Source: Orychophragmus violaceus
Taxonomy: Eukaryota > Streptophyta > Magnoliopsida > Brassicales > Brassicaceae
NCBI GenBank assembly: GCA_030180135.1
Contig: CM058233.1
Coordinates: 101,206,994-101,270,993, forward strand
Direction: 5' to 3'
DNA: 64,000 nt
Below the pieces are notes generated by a model that was not told where the DNA came from, searched no databases, and saw nothing but the letters and a program-made list of their open reading frames with translations. Both the position numbers and the translations under genes were made by a program. Shown one piece after another: positions 54,926 through 64,000 of this stretch. The stretch's first letter is position 1. Every line of letters starts with the position of its first letter.

Positions 54926-56987
54926 TAATATTCATTGTTTTCTTCATCACATTTATACCTCCTTTGTAATAACCATACCACCCTTATTATGGAAAAGAAT
55001 CTTCTTCTTTCTATGATTCATCCACATGATCCCATTGTCCGTTTTGTTCCATTTCATCCTCTCCAAAGTCCAATCCGTGTATCTCCTTGATTGTTCAGTA
55101 GTGTTTTATTTTCCTTTGATTGAGCATCTCTCTATATTTTAGATTTCAATTATGTTATTCTTAATCTCTTGGAAATCTCGATCTATGTAAAAAGTTTAAT
55201 TGAACTAAAAATGTAAATTGGGATAGATTTTTTTATTAATTTATCAAAATTATTAGTTTATTGAATATTAATTTATAGAGTTTCAAAAATATGTGAGATA
55301 TTCATTCTAACGTTATAGATTTTATATTTCAAAAATATCAACAATACAACTTATTTTTCGTATAAACTTAAACGCAAATACAAATATTTCGGTAGATATG
55401 GTTGGAATTTACTCTCTTGGTTTCATTAATTTCCGCTTTTCCATTTCTTTACCTCGTTAGTGGTAATGATGGGTTCTTCAAATCACATTATTTTCTTCGG
55501 CTTGTTTGCGGAAACTTGCGAACTAAATGGTATAGGTATATTGTGATGGGAAATTTAACATGGTCCATGTTGAGTCCACTCTTGGGTTTGGACCGATGTC
55601 ACTGACCGTCTTGATTTGGTCATTTTTATCTCAGGTTGACCATCAATTGCAAAGAAAAGAGATTTTTTTTAACAAGTTCGGTCATGGTCTGCACGGCTGG
55701 TTCCTTTTTGACTGCATCGGAATATATCATTGGTTTTCTAAAACTACTACAACCAATCTATGTCATATTATGTTCAATATCATTTGCGTAAATCGTTGTT
55801 TGGAACCTAACAATTCCGAACGTTCGTATATCATCGTTAAGGGTTTTGTTCTAAAATCTCGTTAAGAAATCTAACAATTTAAATCATATAAAATCGAAAC
55901 TTATCAGGATTTTTTTATTGAAATAAGTAAGACATGTTACATTGCTAGATCATATGTATAGTCGACATGAAAAAGACAAGTTGTCTAGAGCCGCAAATAC
56001 TCGAGAAAGAGCAAAGTCGTGTCGCTTTCGCTAGATATCCTTTTTTCTTTCTTCTGCCCGTAAGAGAGGTCCAGAGGCTATTTTTTTTTTTTTTTTTTTT
56101 AAATTGTATATAAAATGTGAACAAATTTATAAGACATTAACTATTTCCTGCCAATCTCTGAAATAACCATGCAAGTTGCTAAATTTCAAATGTAAGATAT
56201 ACTACTATATTCTATAAGGAAAAAAGGTAAGAAAATAAGTTCAAATATTTAGTATTAGATACACAATTTAAAGATGTACGGGTTGGATTTATTAGAGAAT
56301 TTAGAATGTATCTACTATTGTGAATCTGTAGATACGGAAAATATGAAGTAGTATTAAATAGCTAGGCCCCATTTCCTAAAATGTTCATGTGAACTGCGTG
56401 ATTTTTCATGCATACCCATCAATGTTCCACTGTACTAGTATAATTTTAACTCACATTTTATTAATTTTAAGAGAAAAACTCACATTATAATTTCATAGTT
56501 ATATACCATAATCTAACGATGATCAAGACAAATATAACATAGTTAACTAATATATATATATTCAAATGATCTGCCGCAAATACAAGAGGCTGTTGCATTT
56601 ACATATATTTCGTTATTCAAAATAAAGTGCATAATTTTGTAAAGCTTGAAGATGGCCATGTGCCCCTTCCTCATTTCGTAAGGCTTGAATATGGTCATGG
56701 GCCAGAGAAATGCACAGTGGAAATGCATGCTTATATGTTTGTGGTGCCCCCTCCTGCAAAGATTTGGTTTGTCACATAATTCCAGAGCTTTTGAAAGATA
56801 TATTCCAAAATACAAATGGGGACCTTTCATGAGAGATCTTCTTTTTGATTTTCTAATTATAAGCTATATATCATGATAAATCTTGTGATGGTTGCAATCG
56901 AAACTTATTTCTAATGTTGGTTATACGAAAGCTAGAAGCAAAAAACCTCATGCAAATAAAAGCAATCCTCGCCGTTCACGTCATGAC
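54926..56987. other. Intergenic DNA, no gene recognised
   Basis: AT-rich. A 22-base T run near 56079-56101 could mark the poly(A) end of a minus-strand retroposon, but I found no matching flanking duplication. Frames at 55402-55605, 55560-55865 and 56543-56830 carry no motif I recognise. Confidence 0.4.
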
Positions 56988-57153
56988 ATGATCGAACGGT
57001 CTTTACTGAGAACTAACGACCATGTATGAAACCCACATGATGACGCGCTCAGATATGAGAATGTACGGCTTCGGAATCCCGTGGTCCTGCGAATCTGGAC
57101 CGTCCATTTGGTTAGGCAAATATTTTGGGTCCTTGGATAGCTCTGTGAAATGG
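56988..57153. repeat. Diverged duplicate of a segment at 62688-62876
   Basis: Shares AACGACCATGT, GAATCTGGACC(G/A)TCCA and (G/A)TAGCTCTGTGAAATGG-like blocks, in the same order and spacing, with 62688-62876. Both copies are single-copy-looking and noncoding. They may be a duplicated promoter-proximal segment or an unknown low-copy repeat. Confidence 0.5.
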
Positions 57154-57363
57154 TTGAATTTGAACCAATTAGATACCAAACCACCGCCAAGTGTGAGGAG
57201 TTGTGAACCGGATCAAACCAGTATTCTTTTTCTGTGCGAGTCCAGGACCGTCCTGGTCAAAGAATATTGTCTCAAACTTTCAACGCTATTATTAAATCGG
57301 TAAATGTCAGTTGACTTTCCCGTATATAGAACGTCTTTTCCGTATTTTCTGTTTTTAATTTTG

Positions 57364-57423
57364 ACTTTCGTCACCAATTATTTGTCTATCATAACTTTCG
57401 TCACCCATTATTTGTCTATCATA
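57364..57423. repeat. 30-bp tandem duplication
   Basis: Two adjacent copies of a 30-bp unit (57364-57393, 57394-57423) starting ACTTTCGTCACC and ending GTCTATCATA, differing at one base. Confidence 0.85.
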
Positions 57424-57478
57424 ATAAACTTAGGTCCACTAACATTCAAGGTATAATGATAATCACATCTGTTTGTAT

Positions 57479-57534
57479 AATCAAAAGTTTGACGATGCCA
57501 AAAAAAAAAAAAAAAAAAAAATCAAAAGTTTGAC
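57479..57534 (+). mobile_element. Extremely 5'-truncated retroposon (six bases plus poly(A))
   Basis: The 15-bp sequence AATCAAAAGTTTGAC occurs at 57479-57493 and 57520-57534. Between the copies lies only GATGCC followed by a pure A run of more than 20. This is the form of a target-primed insertion that stopped almost immediately after copying the tail. Confidence 0.65.
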
Positions 57535-58263
57535 ATATATGTATTTGTATGTTTGCAAATATATACTGGTCTACATTTGCATACAAACGGTACAAATATT
57601 AGATGATAAACAATTTTTTTTTGAGAATGCAAATTAAGAAAAGAAATTTTGAGAAGAAGGTGAGTGAGACAGTGTCTCATGAAAAATAGCAGAAACACAT
57701 TAATAAATATAACATTACAAGAAGGACCAGCAAAGAAATTAAATGATGTATAATATTTCATATTTCATGTACAGTTCTCGTGCAATTCCCATGCACTTAA
57801 CATGTTTGTTTGCTGTGCTTCTTCCTTTTGATTTACTGAACTGACCTTCCAACTACTTTTCCGGTTGTGTTATCTCACACATTTCTCTTTTTAATTCCCT
57901 CACCATAAAGCAAGAATGTAGGTGTGTCTTGCTGACATCGGGAAAATATTTTAGGGGACGAACAACCGCTATTAAGCTCTTTTAGTTAGTGTAATCCTGG
58001 TTCGTGTCGGATTTAAGTGTGTTAGTGAACGTCGATCATGTGATGAGAAAAATCAATGATCGAGCCTTTCTGCCATCGTTGAGGATGAAACAACTTCCTA
58101 AATCCTTTTAAGCGAGTTACACCCTTTCCCAATTTCGTCTTTTGCCGTGCTTTTCGTCTTCAGACTCTAAGCTTTCAAGAGTTTATCGCTATTTTGGATC
58201 CAATTCTACTAGGCAAAAGTTTCAAAAATATCGATTAATTTTGTTTGCATATTTTTTTTTCTT
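57535..58263. other. Intergenic DNA, nothing recognised
   Basis: No gene, RNA or repeat boundary supported. Confidence 0.4.
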
Positions 58264-58470
58264 TTTTTTTGCCATGAGAGCAATTATTAAGTGTTACTTC
58301 TTGAAAAAATCAATTTGTAACCTTAATTTCATTTTTTTTGCCATGAGACCAATTATTAAGTGTTACTTCTTGAAAAAATCAATTTGTAACCTTAATTTCA
58401 TTTTATAATTGCCATGAGACCAATTATTAAGTGTTACTTCTTGAAAAAATCAATTTGTAACCTTAATAGT
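58264..58470. repeat. Three-copy tandem repeat, unit 69-71 bp
   Basis: Copies begin GCCATGAGA(G/C)CAATTATT at 58271, 58340 and 58411 and each contains CTTCTTGAAAAAATCAATTT. Nearly identical, so a recent local amplification. Confidence 0.88.
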
Positions 58471-61407
58471 ACCACGTACCGTTACTATTTTCCTAGGCTA
58501 AAGTCATAGTTTAAAGAACATCATAAATATCCCGGACTTGCAAGGGTTCGTCTTCAAAATTTGTCCAGCGAAGGCTGTGATCATCCTTTACGTACAAGTG
58601 TTCGTCTATACTTAAAATATCCTCGACGTACATCTAAATGTCTAACGGTCTAAATAATCATTCCTACTGCAATACACAACTAAAAGGGACGACTTAACTA
58701 GCAACCAAGCCCGGCCCAGAGAATTTATGGACTGTATGCAGAAAGAATACAAGTTAATTGCTTGATTTAAAGATAAACTAAATTGCACTATTGTGAGTTT
58801 GTGATATATTATTACATATCTAACCCACAGAGCATGCTGTGCATCGATTATTGATGATGATACACATCTATATATATAGACTAGTATAGTACATGCTGAG
58901 AAGTATCTAGTCTTGAACATGGCTGGAAAATGTAATATTAAAAAACAAACAGTAATCAAGTATGTTACATTGTTACATGTAAAATAAGTGTAACCAAAGC
59001 AGGACACCAGAGGTTTCAATCGAATCATCTCATTTTATCGTGTGTTTTGTTTGTCAAGGAATTGTTATCATTGGACCGAGTGCTTGTAGATTTCTCTCAG
59101 GGAAGGATGATGGAAAAAAACTAACTCAGGTGTCTACATATTCACCAAGAAATGTTGTGACAAAAACAAAAACTGTGGATATCAACTCATGTCATCGTTA
59201 GAGAATATCAAACACAAATTGATAAGGCGGGAATTCCGAATGGGCAAGCTGCCAGTCATTCATTACTTGGCTCAAGCCTACACTTCTTTTATCATGTAGA
59301 TATTGGTGAACATTGGAACTTTACTAAATCGTTGTTGAAAAATTCACTCTAACGCAAAAATAAAATAAATAAAAACGAGCTAAAAGATCTCAATGGCTGC
59401 TCTAGGGCAATGCAAGTATGGTTTTTGAGTTCAAAAACAAAGATAACATCATAACCAATGAAAATGGTTACTAAACCGAAATCACATGATTTAACAACAA
59501 AATCAGTTGTGAACAATTTATTTACAATTTTTGCATTTATATATATTTTTCATATTTTTAGCTTTATTCACAATCTACTTTATCTCTCCATTAGATTCTC
59601 TAATATATTATGTTTATTCCATTTGAATTGTTTTAACCCTTGAAACCAAGTAAAACGAAAAAGTTTGTATGCACTATTTTGTATAAATGGTTAATCCTGA
59701 CAATTTTCACTTCAATTTCTTTTATATTGATAATACAAGATGATCTTTTGAGTTAGCATATTTGATTTGGACGCCTCCACTCTTTTTAATTCAACTATAT
59801 GCTTCTGATGTATAAATGAATCCACAAAATAATTTGCAATGGCGTGAGTTGCTAGAATATACACTCCACACACCCTATTAAAATGCAAACACGAAGTAGT
59901 AATCAACTTTCAAAATAACTGAAATTATTGATGCAAGTTACAATATGTGCTTTCTCCCTTCCGAGAGACATAGATTTAGATATACCAAGGATAAATGTGA
60001 GCTCAGCTGCCACGATGCTATCATAGCTCAAATGGAAATGGCCTATAATAGGAAAGCTTTTTGGAGAATGTACAATTGAAGCATTGTGATGTCCTTATAA
60101 ATCAGGCATGTTTATATCTAACAAACGAAACTTATGCTACACCATTTATGCCATTTCCAGTTGACATATGTTTATCAAAAAGCAACGATCTTATATTTGA
60201 CTTTACATCTAATGACTATGAGCTGGTTTCAGAGGCAAACTTCATGATTTTAATATATTTGAGTGTCAATGATTTGTTCTTTTTGTGTAGACTTTAAGTA
60301 CTAAGATATATAGAGCATCCATTACAATTAGCTAGAATAAAAGCAAGGCTATGAAATCTTTTTGGAAAAAATCAAGCAGTTATGAAGCCAAAAGACTTAA
60401 ACTTCTCCACTTTGGTCTCTACTCAGCTTTTTCTCTGTCCATAAAACAGTCTTTAAGCCACTGTAATCACAAACATGCATCAAATTTAGCTGCAAAGAAA
60501 TCAAATGAATCCACAAATAGGAGAGAAGTAATTGAAATTAGTGGTAGTAAAAGAATTAATTGTATATGAATTACCTTCATATAAAGAGACAATTACACAT
60601 GAAAACTGACTAAGCTAATGAATATTTCATCATATAAGGGACCGCAAATATACTTTTTTTTTATTTTGAGGACGAAGGACTGAAAGCAAATGCTTGTACT
60701 GCTTCCATCCATGGCCGGGCTAGCTAGCACCGTATTACAGATTTCGATCAATTGAAGCTGCTATCCGCTAAAATTGCACCATCTTGAGTTTGAATACAGA
60801 CCTTAGCCAACAAATATAATTTATAGCGCTTCAAATATAAATTAGAATGCACAAACGAACATATAATTTCGAACTCTATGATCAGTACAGCAAGTTAATC
60901 AATCAAATTATAGTATATTATCAAAACATTATAATATTGGTTTGTGTGTGTTTTGTCATGTTTGAAGCCGTTACCCGAGGAATCAAAGTAAAACATACTT
61001 TTGAGTGGCTTTGTCGAAATCGTCAGTCGAAGTTTCAGACAAATGAGAAACATCATAAAGATTGAACTTAAAATTGTAGGGCTTTACCCCGAAGGAAGCC
61101 CTTCCAGAAATTCTCGAAGGTCCAAGACAAGCTTAGGCCCAGGAGGGGGTTTGGAAATAGTTTTCAACCAGCAATAGACGCGCCTCGGTTAGTACCTCAT
61201 AAGCTGCGTCATTGCCCCAAGCGCAAAGATGAATCTCACTGAAGGACACCTCTTCGTTTTATAGCCATACAAAACCTATCACATTGTATGCTGCTTCCGA
61301 TGTGGGAAGAAATTTAGCTCTGACTTAACAAAATCAATCATGGGTTGATTCTACTAAAACTGGGCCTGATTGTTAGAAGCCCATTTCTGCTTAATAAGCC
61401 CAACATT
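58471..61407. other. Intergenic DNA, no gene recognised
   Basis: AT-rich with chance frames only. A GC-richer patch at about 61075-61245 can be partly read on the minus strand (for example RLLLVENYFQTPSW) between stops and may be a gene relic, but I do not recognise it. Confidence 0.35.
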
Positions 61408-61538
61408 AATAATCTTATTAATTTGTTTGTTTATCTAGTTCCTAAAATGTTATATCTCACAAATATTTTAAATATATCTTTGTAAATTTAATTATCACCT
61501 ATAAAAGTAAATAAATACCTTATGAAATGTGTCACAAA
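61408..61538. repeat. Left half of a duplicated segment (occupied copy)
   Basis: Matches 63017-63146 over most of its length (AATTTGTTTGTTTATCTAGT, then ATCTTTGTAAATTTAATTATC). Here it is cut after GAAATGTGTCACAAA by the retroposon at 61539, and the match resumes at 62592-62640. Confidence 0.8.
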
Positions 61539-62591
61539 TTGTAGCTTTCACTGTTCACACCGCTTTTTCTCTCTCCTGTTCATCTTTATCTCTTCCGACG
61601 ATTTTAAAAGCGACTTCCTAAAAAATTTCTGGTTTGGCCGGTGTCCGGAGCTTGTCTCCGGCGCCGTGCCCTTGTTTTTGCTTTAGTGTTTGTAGTTTTA
61701 TCCTTTATGAATCTCTCCCTTTTGCAGATTATATCAAAGTTTGAGTCTTCTTCCTCCTTTGTGGTTGAAGATTTTTAGATCCATGGCTGAGATCTAACGC
61801 TTGTTTTGGTATTAATGGCGATGGTTCTATATCAGCTGTCAGGATCTCCCTTCGTGGTGGTTTTGGTGGTTTATATGGAGCCCTTGTTTCTAGATCTTGT
61901 TTTCCTTGTGATTTTAGATCTAGCTCTTCCTCTGGATAATTTTGGTTTATGCGGTGTGTTGCCGGTGTTGAGGCGTCATTTTCTCCCCTTGTTGTTGGTC
62001 TACCTTGTTTCTAGATCAGACTCTTCTTTGTGGTTTGCAGTTGTGGAGCTTTAGGTTTCCCTCTTTTGGGCGTTGACTCCCTTTTTTGGGCCAAGTTTCT
62101 CGGTCTAGTTATATGTCCTTTCTTTAACTTTTGATCGAGCTTTTGGTTGGGGTGTTCCCCCTTAGATTTCTGGAATCATGGTTTAAAGCTTTAGTTGGTG
62201 AATTTGTTGCTAAGGAAATGAATGGTGCTTTGTGAATTACACTCATCTATCGGTTTTGGATTGTGCAATCAACGAAAATAGTGTATCTCACAAATATAAG
62301 AAGTGGACTCATCTTTATGGAGAATGCCGGTGTTTGGTTTTCGAGTTATCATCAATCGTGTTGAAGCCCGTCTTCGTTTGTTAAAGTTGTGCGGGAAGTC
62401 CTTTTGGTGGTCTTTGAAAGGCTCGGATCAAGCTGTGATTGGTATCTCAATGTGTCATCATCAACCTTGCCTCTCTGTTTTGTAGGTTTGGAATTGAGCA
62501 TTGTTTCTCCTTGTGTTTTAATGGTTGTCCTCATCTTGTGTAATACTCGTTCTTGTTTTATCAATGAAATTCACAGACGAAAAAAAAAAAA
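61539..62591 (+). mobile_element. 1053-bp poly(A) retroposon, non-autonomous
   Basis: Flanked by a perfect 15-bp target duplication, GAAATGTGTCACAAA (61524-61538 and 62592-62606), with a 12-A tail (62580-62591). The 5' part is CT-rich with CCGGTGTCCGGAGCTTGTCTC, then repeated TCTAGATC/TTAGATC and GTGGTGGTTTTGG motifs. The 3' end before the tail is CAATGAAATTCACAGACG. Reading frames inside (61806-62054, 62303-62485) show no recognised domain. Size and structure suit a LINE-mobilised non-autonomous retroposon of the kind described in Arabidopsis as Sadhu, but I cannot confirm family identity by eye. Confidence 0.75.
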
Positions 62592-62687
62592 GAAATGTGT
62601 CACAAAAAGTTAAACTAACGAAAACTTTCTACATTCCATTAACCTGCATACATCCAACATAGAGAACCAATCCAAGCCATTCAGATC

Positions 62688-62876
62688 ATGAATGATCTAA
62701 CGGTGTCCACTGAGTCACTGACTATCAACGACCATGTGTGGGACTCACTTTGACCACCGTCTCAGCTTTGAAAATGTTTGGCTTCGAGTTCCGTGGCAGG
62801 GAATCTGGACCATCCACTTGGTGGCCGCCAGCCAAACCTATCGGACTCCTTAGATAAGCTCTATGTGGAAATGGAA
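62688..62876. repeat. Diverged duplicate of 56988-57153
   Basis: Second copy of the segment with AACGACCATGTGTG and GAATCTGGACCATCCACTTGG. It lies between the retroposon and the empty-site duplicate. Confidence 0.5.
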
Positions 62877-63016
62877 TGGTGGAATAGGAAACCAAGTGTT
62901 TGATAACTTTTAAACCTCATTTTTATGTTTTTTTGGATTATAAAAACAATTCTCTAAACTTCAAGTTTAGAATTTACTAGTTGAAAACTTAAGGAATTCT
63001 CTTTATATATTTCATA

Positions 63017-63184
63017 AATAATCTTATCAATTTGTTTGTTTATCTAGTTCCTAAAATGTTATACAGAACAGTCTCAAGCAGTTATCTTTGTAAATTTAAT
63101 TATCACATATAAAAGTAAATAAATACCTTATGAAATGTGTCACAAAAGTTAAACTAACGAAAGCTTTCTACTTTCCATTAACGT
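63017..63184. repeat. Right copy of the duplicated segment (empty site)
   Basis: Contains the single uninterrupted GAAATGTGTCACAAA (63132-63146) followed by AGTTAAACTAACGAAAG, i.e. the pre-insertion form of the sequence interrupted at 61539-62591. Confidence 0.82.
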
Positions 63185-63429
63185 TTTTTTTGTTCTTATT
63201 GTTACTCTGTGGAATGTCACAGAAAGCTACCAAAGTTCGTGATACCGAGTCGAGAACATGCCAATGAGGGAGCTAGCTCAACTACGTTCTTTGTTCCAAT
63301 TTGTTTTATATTTTTTTGAGTTGTAATCTAAAATAAATGATTTCCTGTAACGGTTCAGCCTGAGAATTTAAGGGCACTAACGATAAGAAGTGATAAAATT
63401 TGAAGACATCATCTTATTTTTGGCTGTTT

Positions 63430-63862
63430 CATTATTTGTAAACTACTTTCTAAACGGCGATGTTGCGTGGGTCTTAAGGAATCACTTAGGTTATGTTCTC
63501 TGCCACAGTAGAAGGTCGTATGCACATGTGTTGATAAAACCGGAAATAAACTGCAGGCAATGTCATGGGCTGGTGAGAGCATTAAAGATCTTTGGTACAA
63601 AAGAATTATCTTCGAATCTACCTTTGAGCGGACTCGAGAAGTTTTCCTTGACCCGCTGTGGGTTCCTTCTCTCTTACCGCTCTACACTGCCATTCTTGAC
63701 TCGCTAAACTTCTTTGATAGTTTCAGCTGTGAACATGTGGCCTCAGAAAGGAACATAGCAGCTGTAGCCATCGCTGAAAGTGTTACCGGGGATAAAATGC
63801 TCCGTTCTTACATTGCTAAGGACCTGTTAACACCGGAAGCTTTGGCTGTTGCCAAGCATTGA
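63430..63862 (+). pseudogene. RNase H-like domain protein, frameshifted relic
   Basis: Two adjacent frames together resemble the plant RNase H-like (RVT_3-type) family derived from non-LTR elements. The first (about 63435-63530) reads GDVAWVLRNHLGYVLCHSRRSYAHV, the typical first strands with an altered acidic position. The second, from 63560, reads MSWAGESIKDLWYKRIIFES, then SCEHVASERNIAAVAIAESVT and ends at 63862 (stop). The switch of frame near 63535-63560 needs either a frameshift or an unseen intron. The usual N-terminal part is missing. It could be an expressed short gene of the second frame (100 codons), but a relic is more likely. Confidence 0.5.
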
Positions 63863-64000
63863 TAACTGCTCACTGTTAGCAGGTCTGGATTTGCTGATAC
63901 TCTGCTTTACAGTAACCTCAAGTTGTACAGGGCTAAAAAAACACACAGCTTAATAGATTCAAATATTAGCATAAACAAGCTTCTCACTTATCTCTTGTTT

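Noticed and set aside
56079..56101. 22-base T run as the end of a minus-strand retroposon
   Set aside because: I could not find flanking target duplications or a body sequence, so it is left as a homopolymer.
56543..56830. 95-codon minus-strand Cys/His-containing frame
   Set aside because: The Cys and His spacing does not fit a zinc-finger family and no neighbouring exon was found.
58642..59028. 128-codon minus-strand frame
   Set aside because: Composition is that of translated AT-rich DNA (Ile, Tyr, Phe, Ser), with no domain.
61075..61245. Possible exon on the minus strand with RLLLVENYFQTPSW
   Set aside because: Stops on both sides, no splice structure and no recognised family; noted only as a GC-richer patch.

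Overview
This is nuclear DNA of a plant in the mustard family (Brassicaceae). The genes have plant-type GT-AG introns, the spacers are AT-rich, and three host genes lie in the same order and orientation as Arabidopsis thaliana At4g23730 - At4g23740 - At4g23750: a galactose-mutarotase-like (glucose-6-phosphate 1-epimerase) gene, an LRR receptor pseudokinase, and an AP2/ERF cytokinin response factor of the CRF2 type. The species cannot be named from sequence alone.

Host genes: 266-2327 (+) epimerase, six exons; 4133-6160 (+) receptor-like pseudokinase, three exons; 6404-6607 (-) a small intronless TOM7-like mitochondrial import gene that I do not recall at this place in A. thaliana; 50709-51725 (+) CRF2-like transcription factor. 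At the right edge (63.4-63.9 kb) is a frameshifted RNase H-like relic.

Between the TOM7-like gene and CRF2 (about 7-50 kb) the window is mostly nested LTR retrotransposons, each delimited here by exact ends and 5-bp target duplications. (1) A non-autonomous minus-strand gypsy-type element, 9969-23552 (TSD ACAAT, tRNA-Asp primer site), carries in one LTR (2) a young Copia-like element, 10708-18002 (TSD TAGAG), with intact gag but ruined pol. (3) A Tat-lineage gypsy element, 25795-34251 (TSD AAGGC), has a frameshifted, truncated pol and a spliced antisense gene. (4) An old minus-strand Copia element, 36819-48058, is split by (5) a 1356-bp solo LTR, 38001-39356 (TSD ATCAA), and (6) a very young gag-only element, 41349-46830 (TSD CATTG), whose 1071-codon ORF runs into its 3' LTR. 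A diverged solo LTR related to element 1 lies at 52985-54629. Smaller items are a GC-rich MITE family in three states of decay, an intronic inverted-repeat insertion, poly(A) retroposons, one with its empty site preserved in a nearby duplicate, and several short tandem repeats.

The host genes have unrelated jobs (sugar phosphate chemistry, membrane signalling, mitochondrial import, cytokinin-linked transcription) and nothing suggests a functional cluster. The most unusual material is in the retroelements. Elements 5 and 6 appear to share an architecture in which a gag-type ORF enters the LTR in the same reading phase and carries a conserved short motif inside the LTR. Several elements that look recently mobile lack the enzymes for their own mobility.
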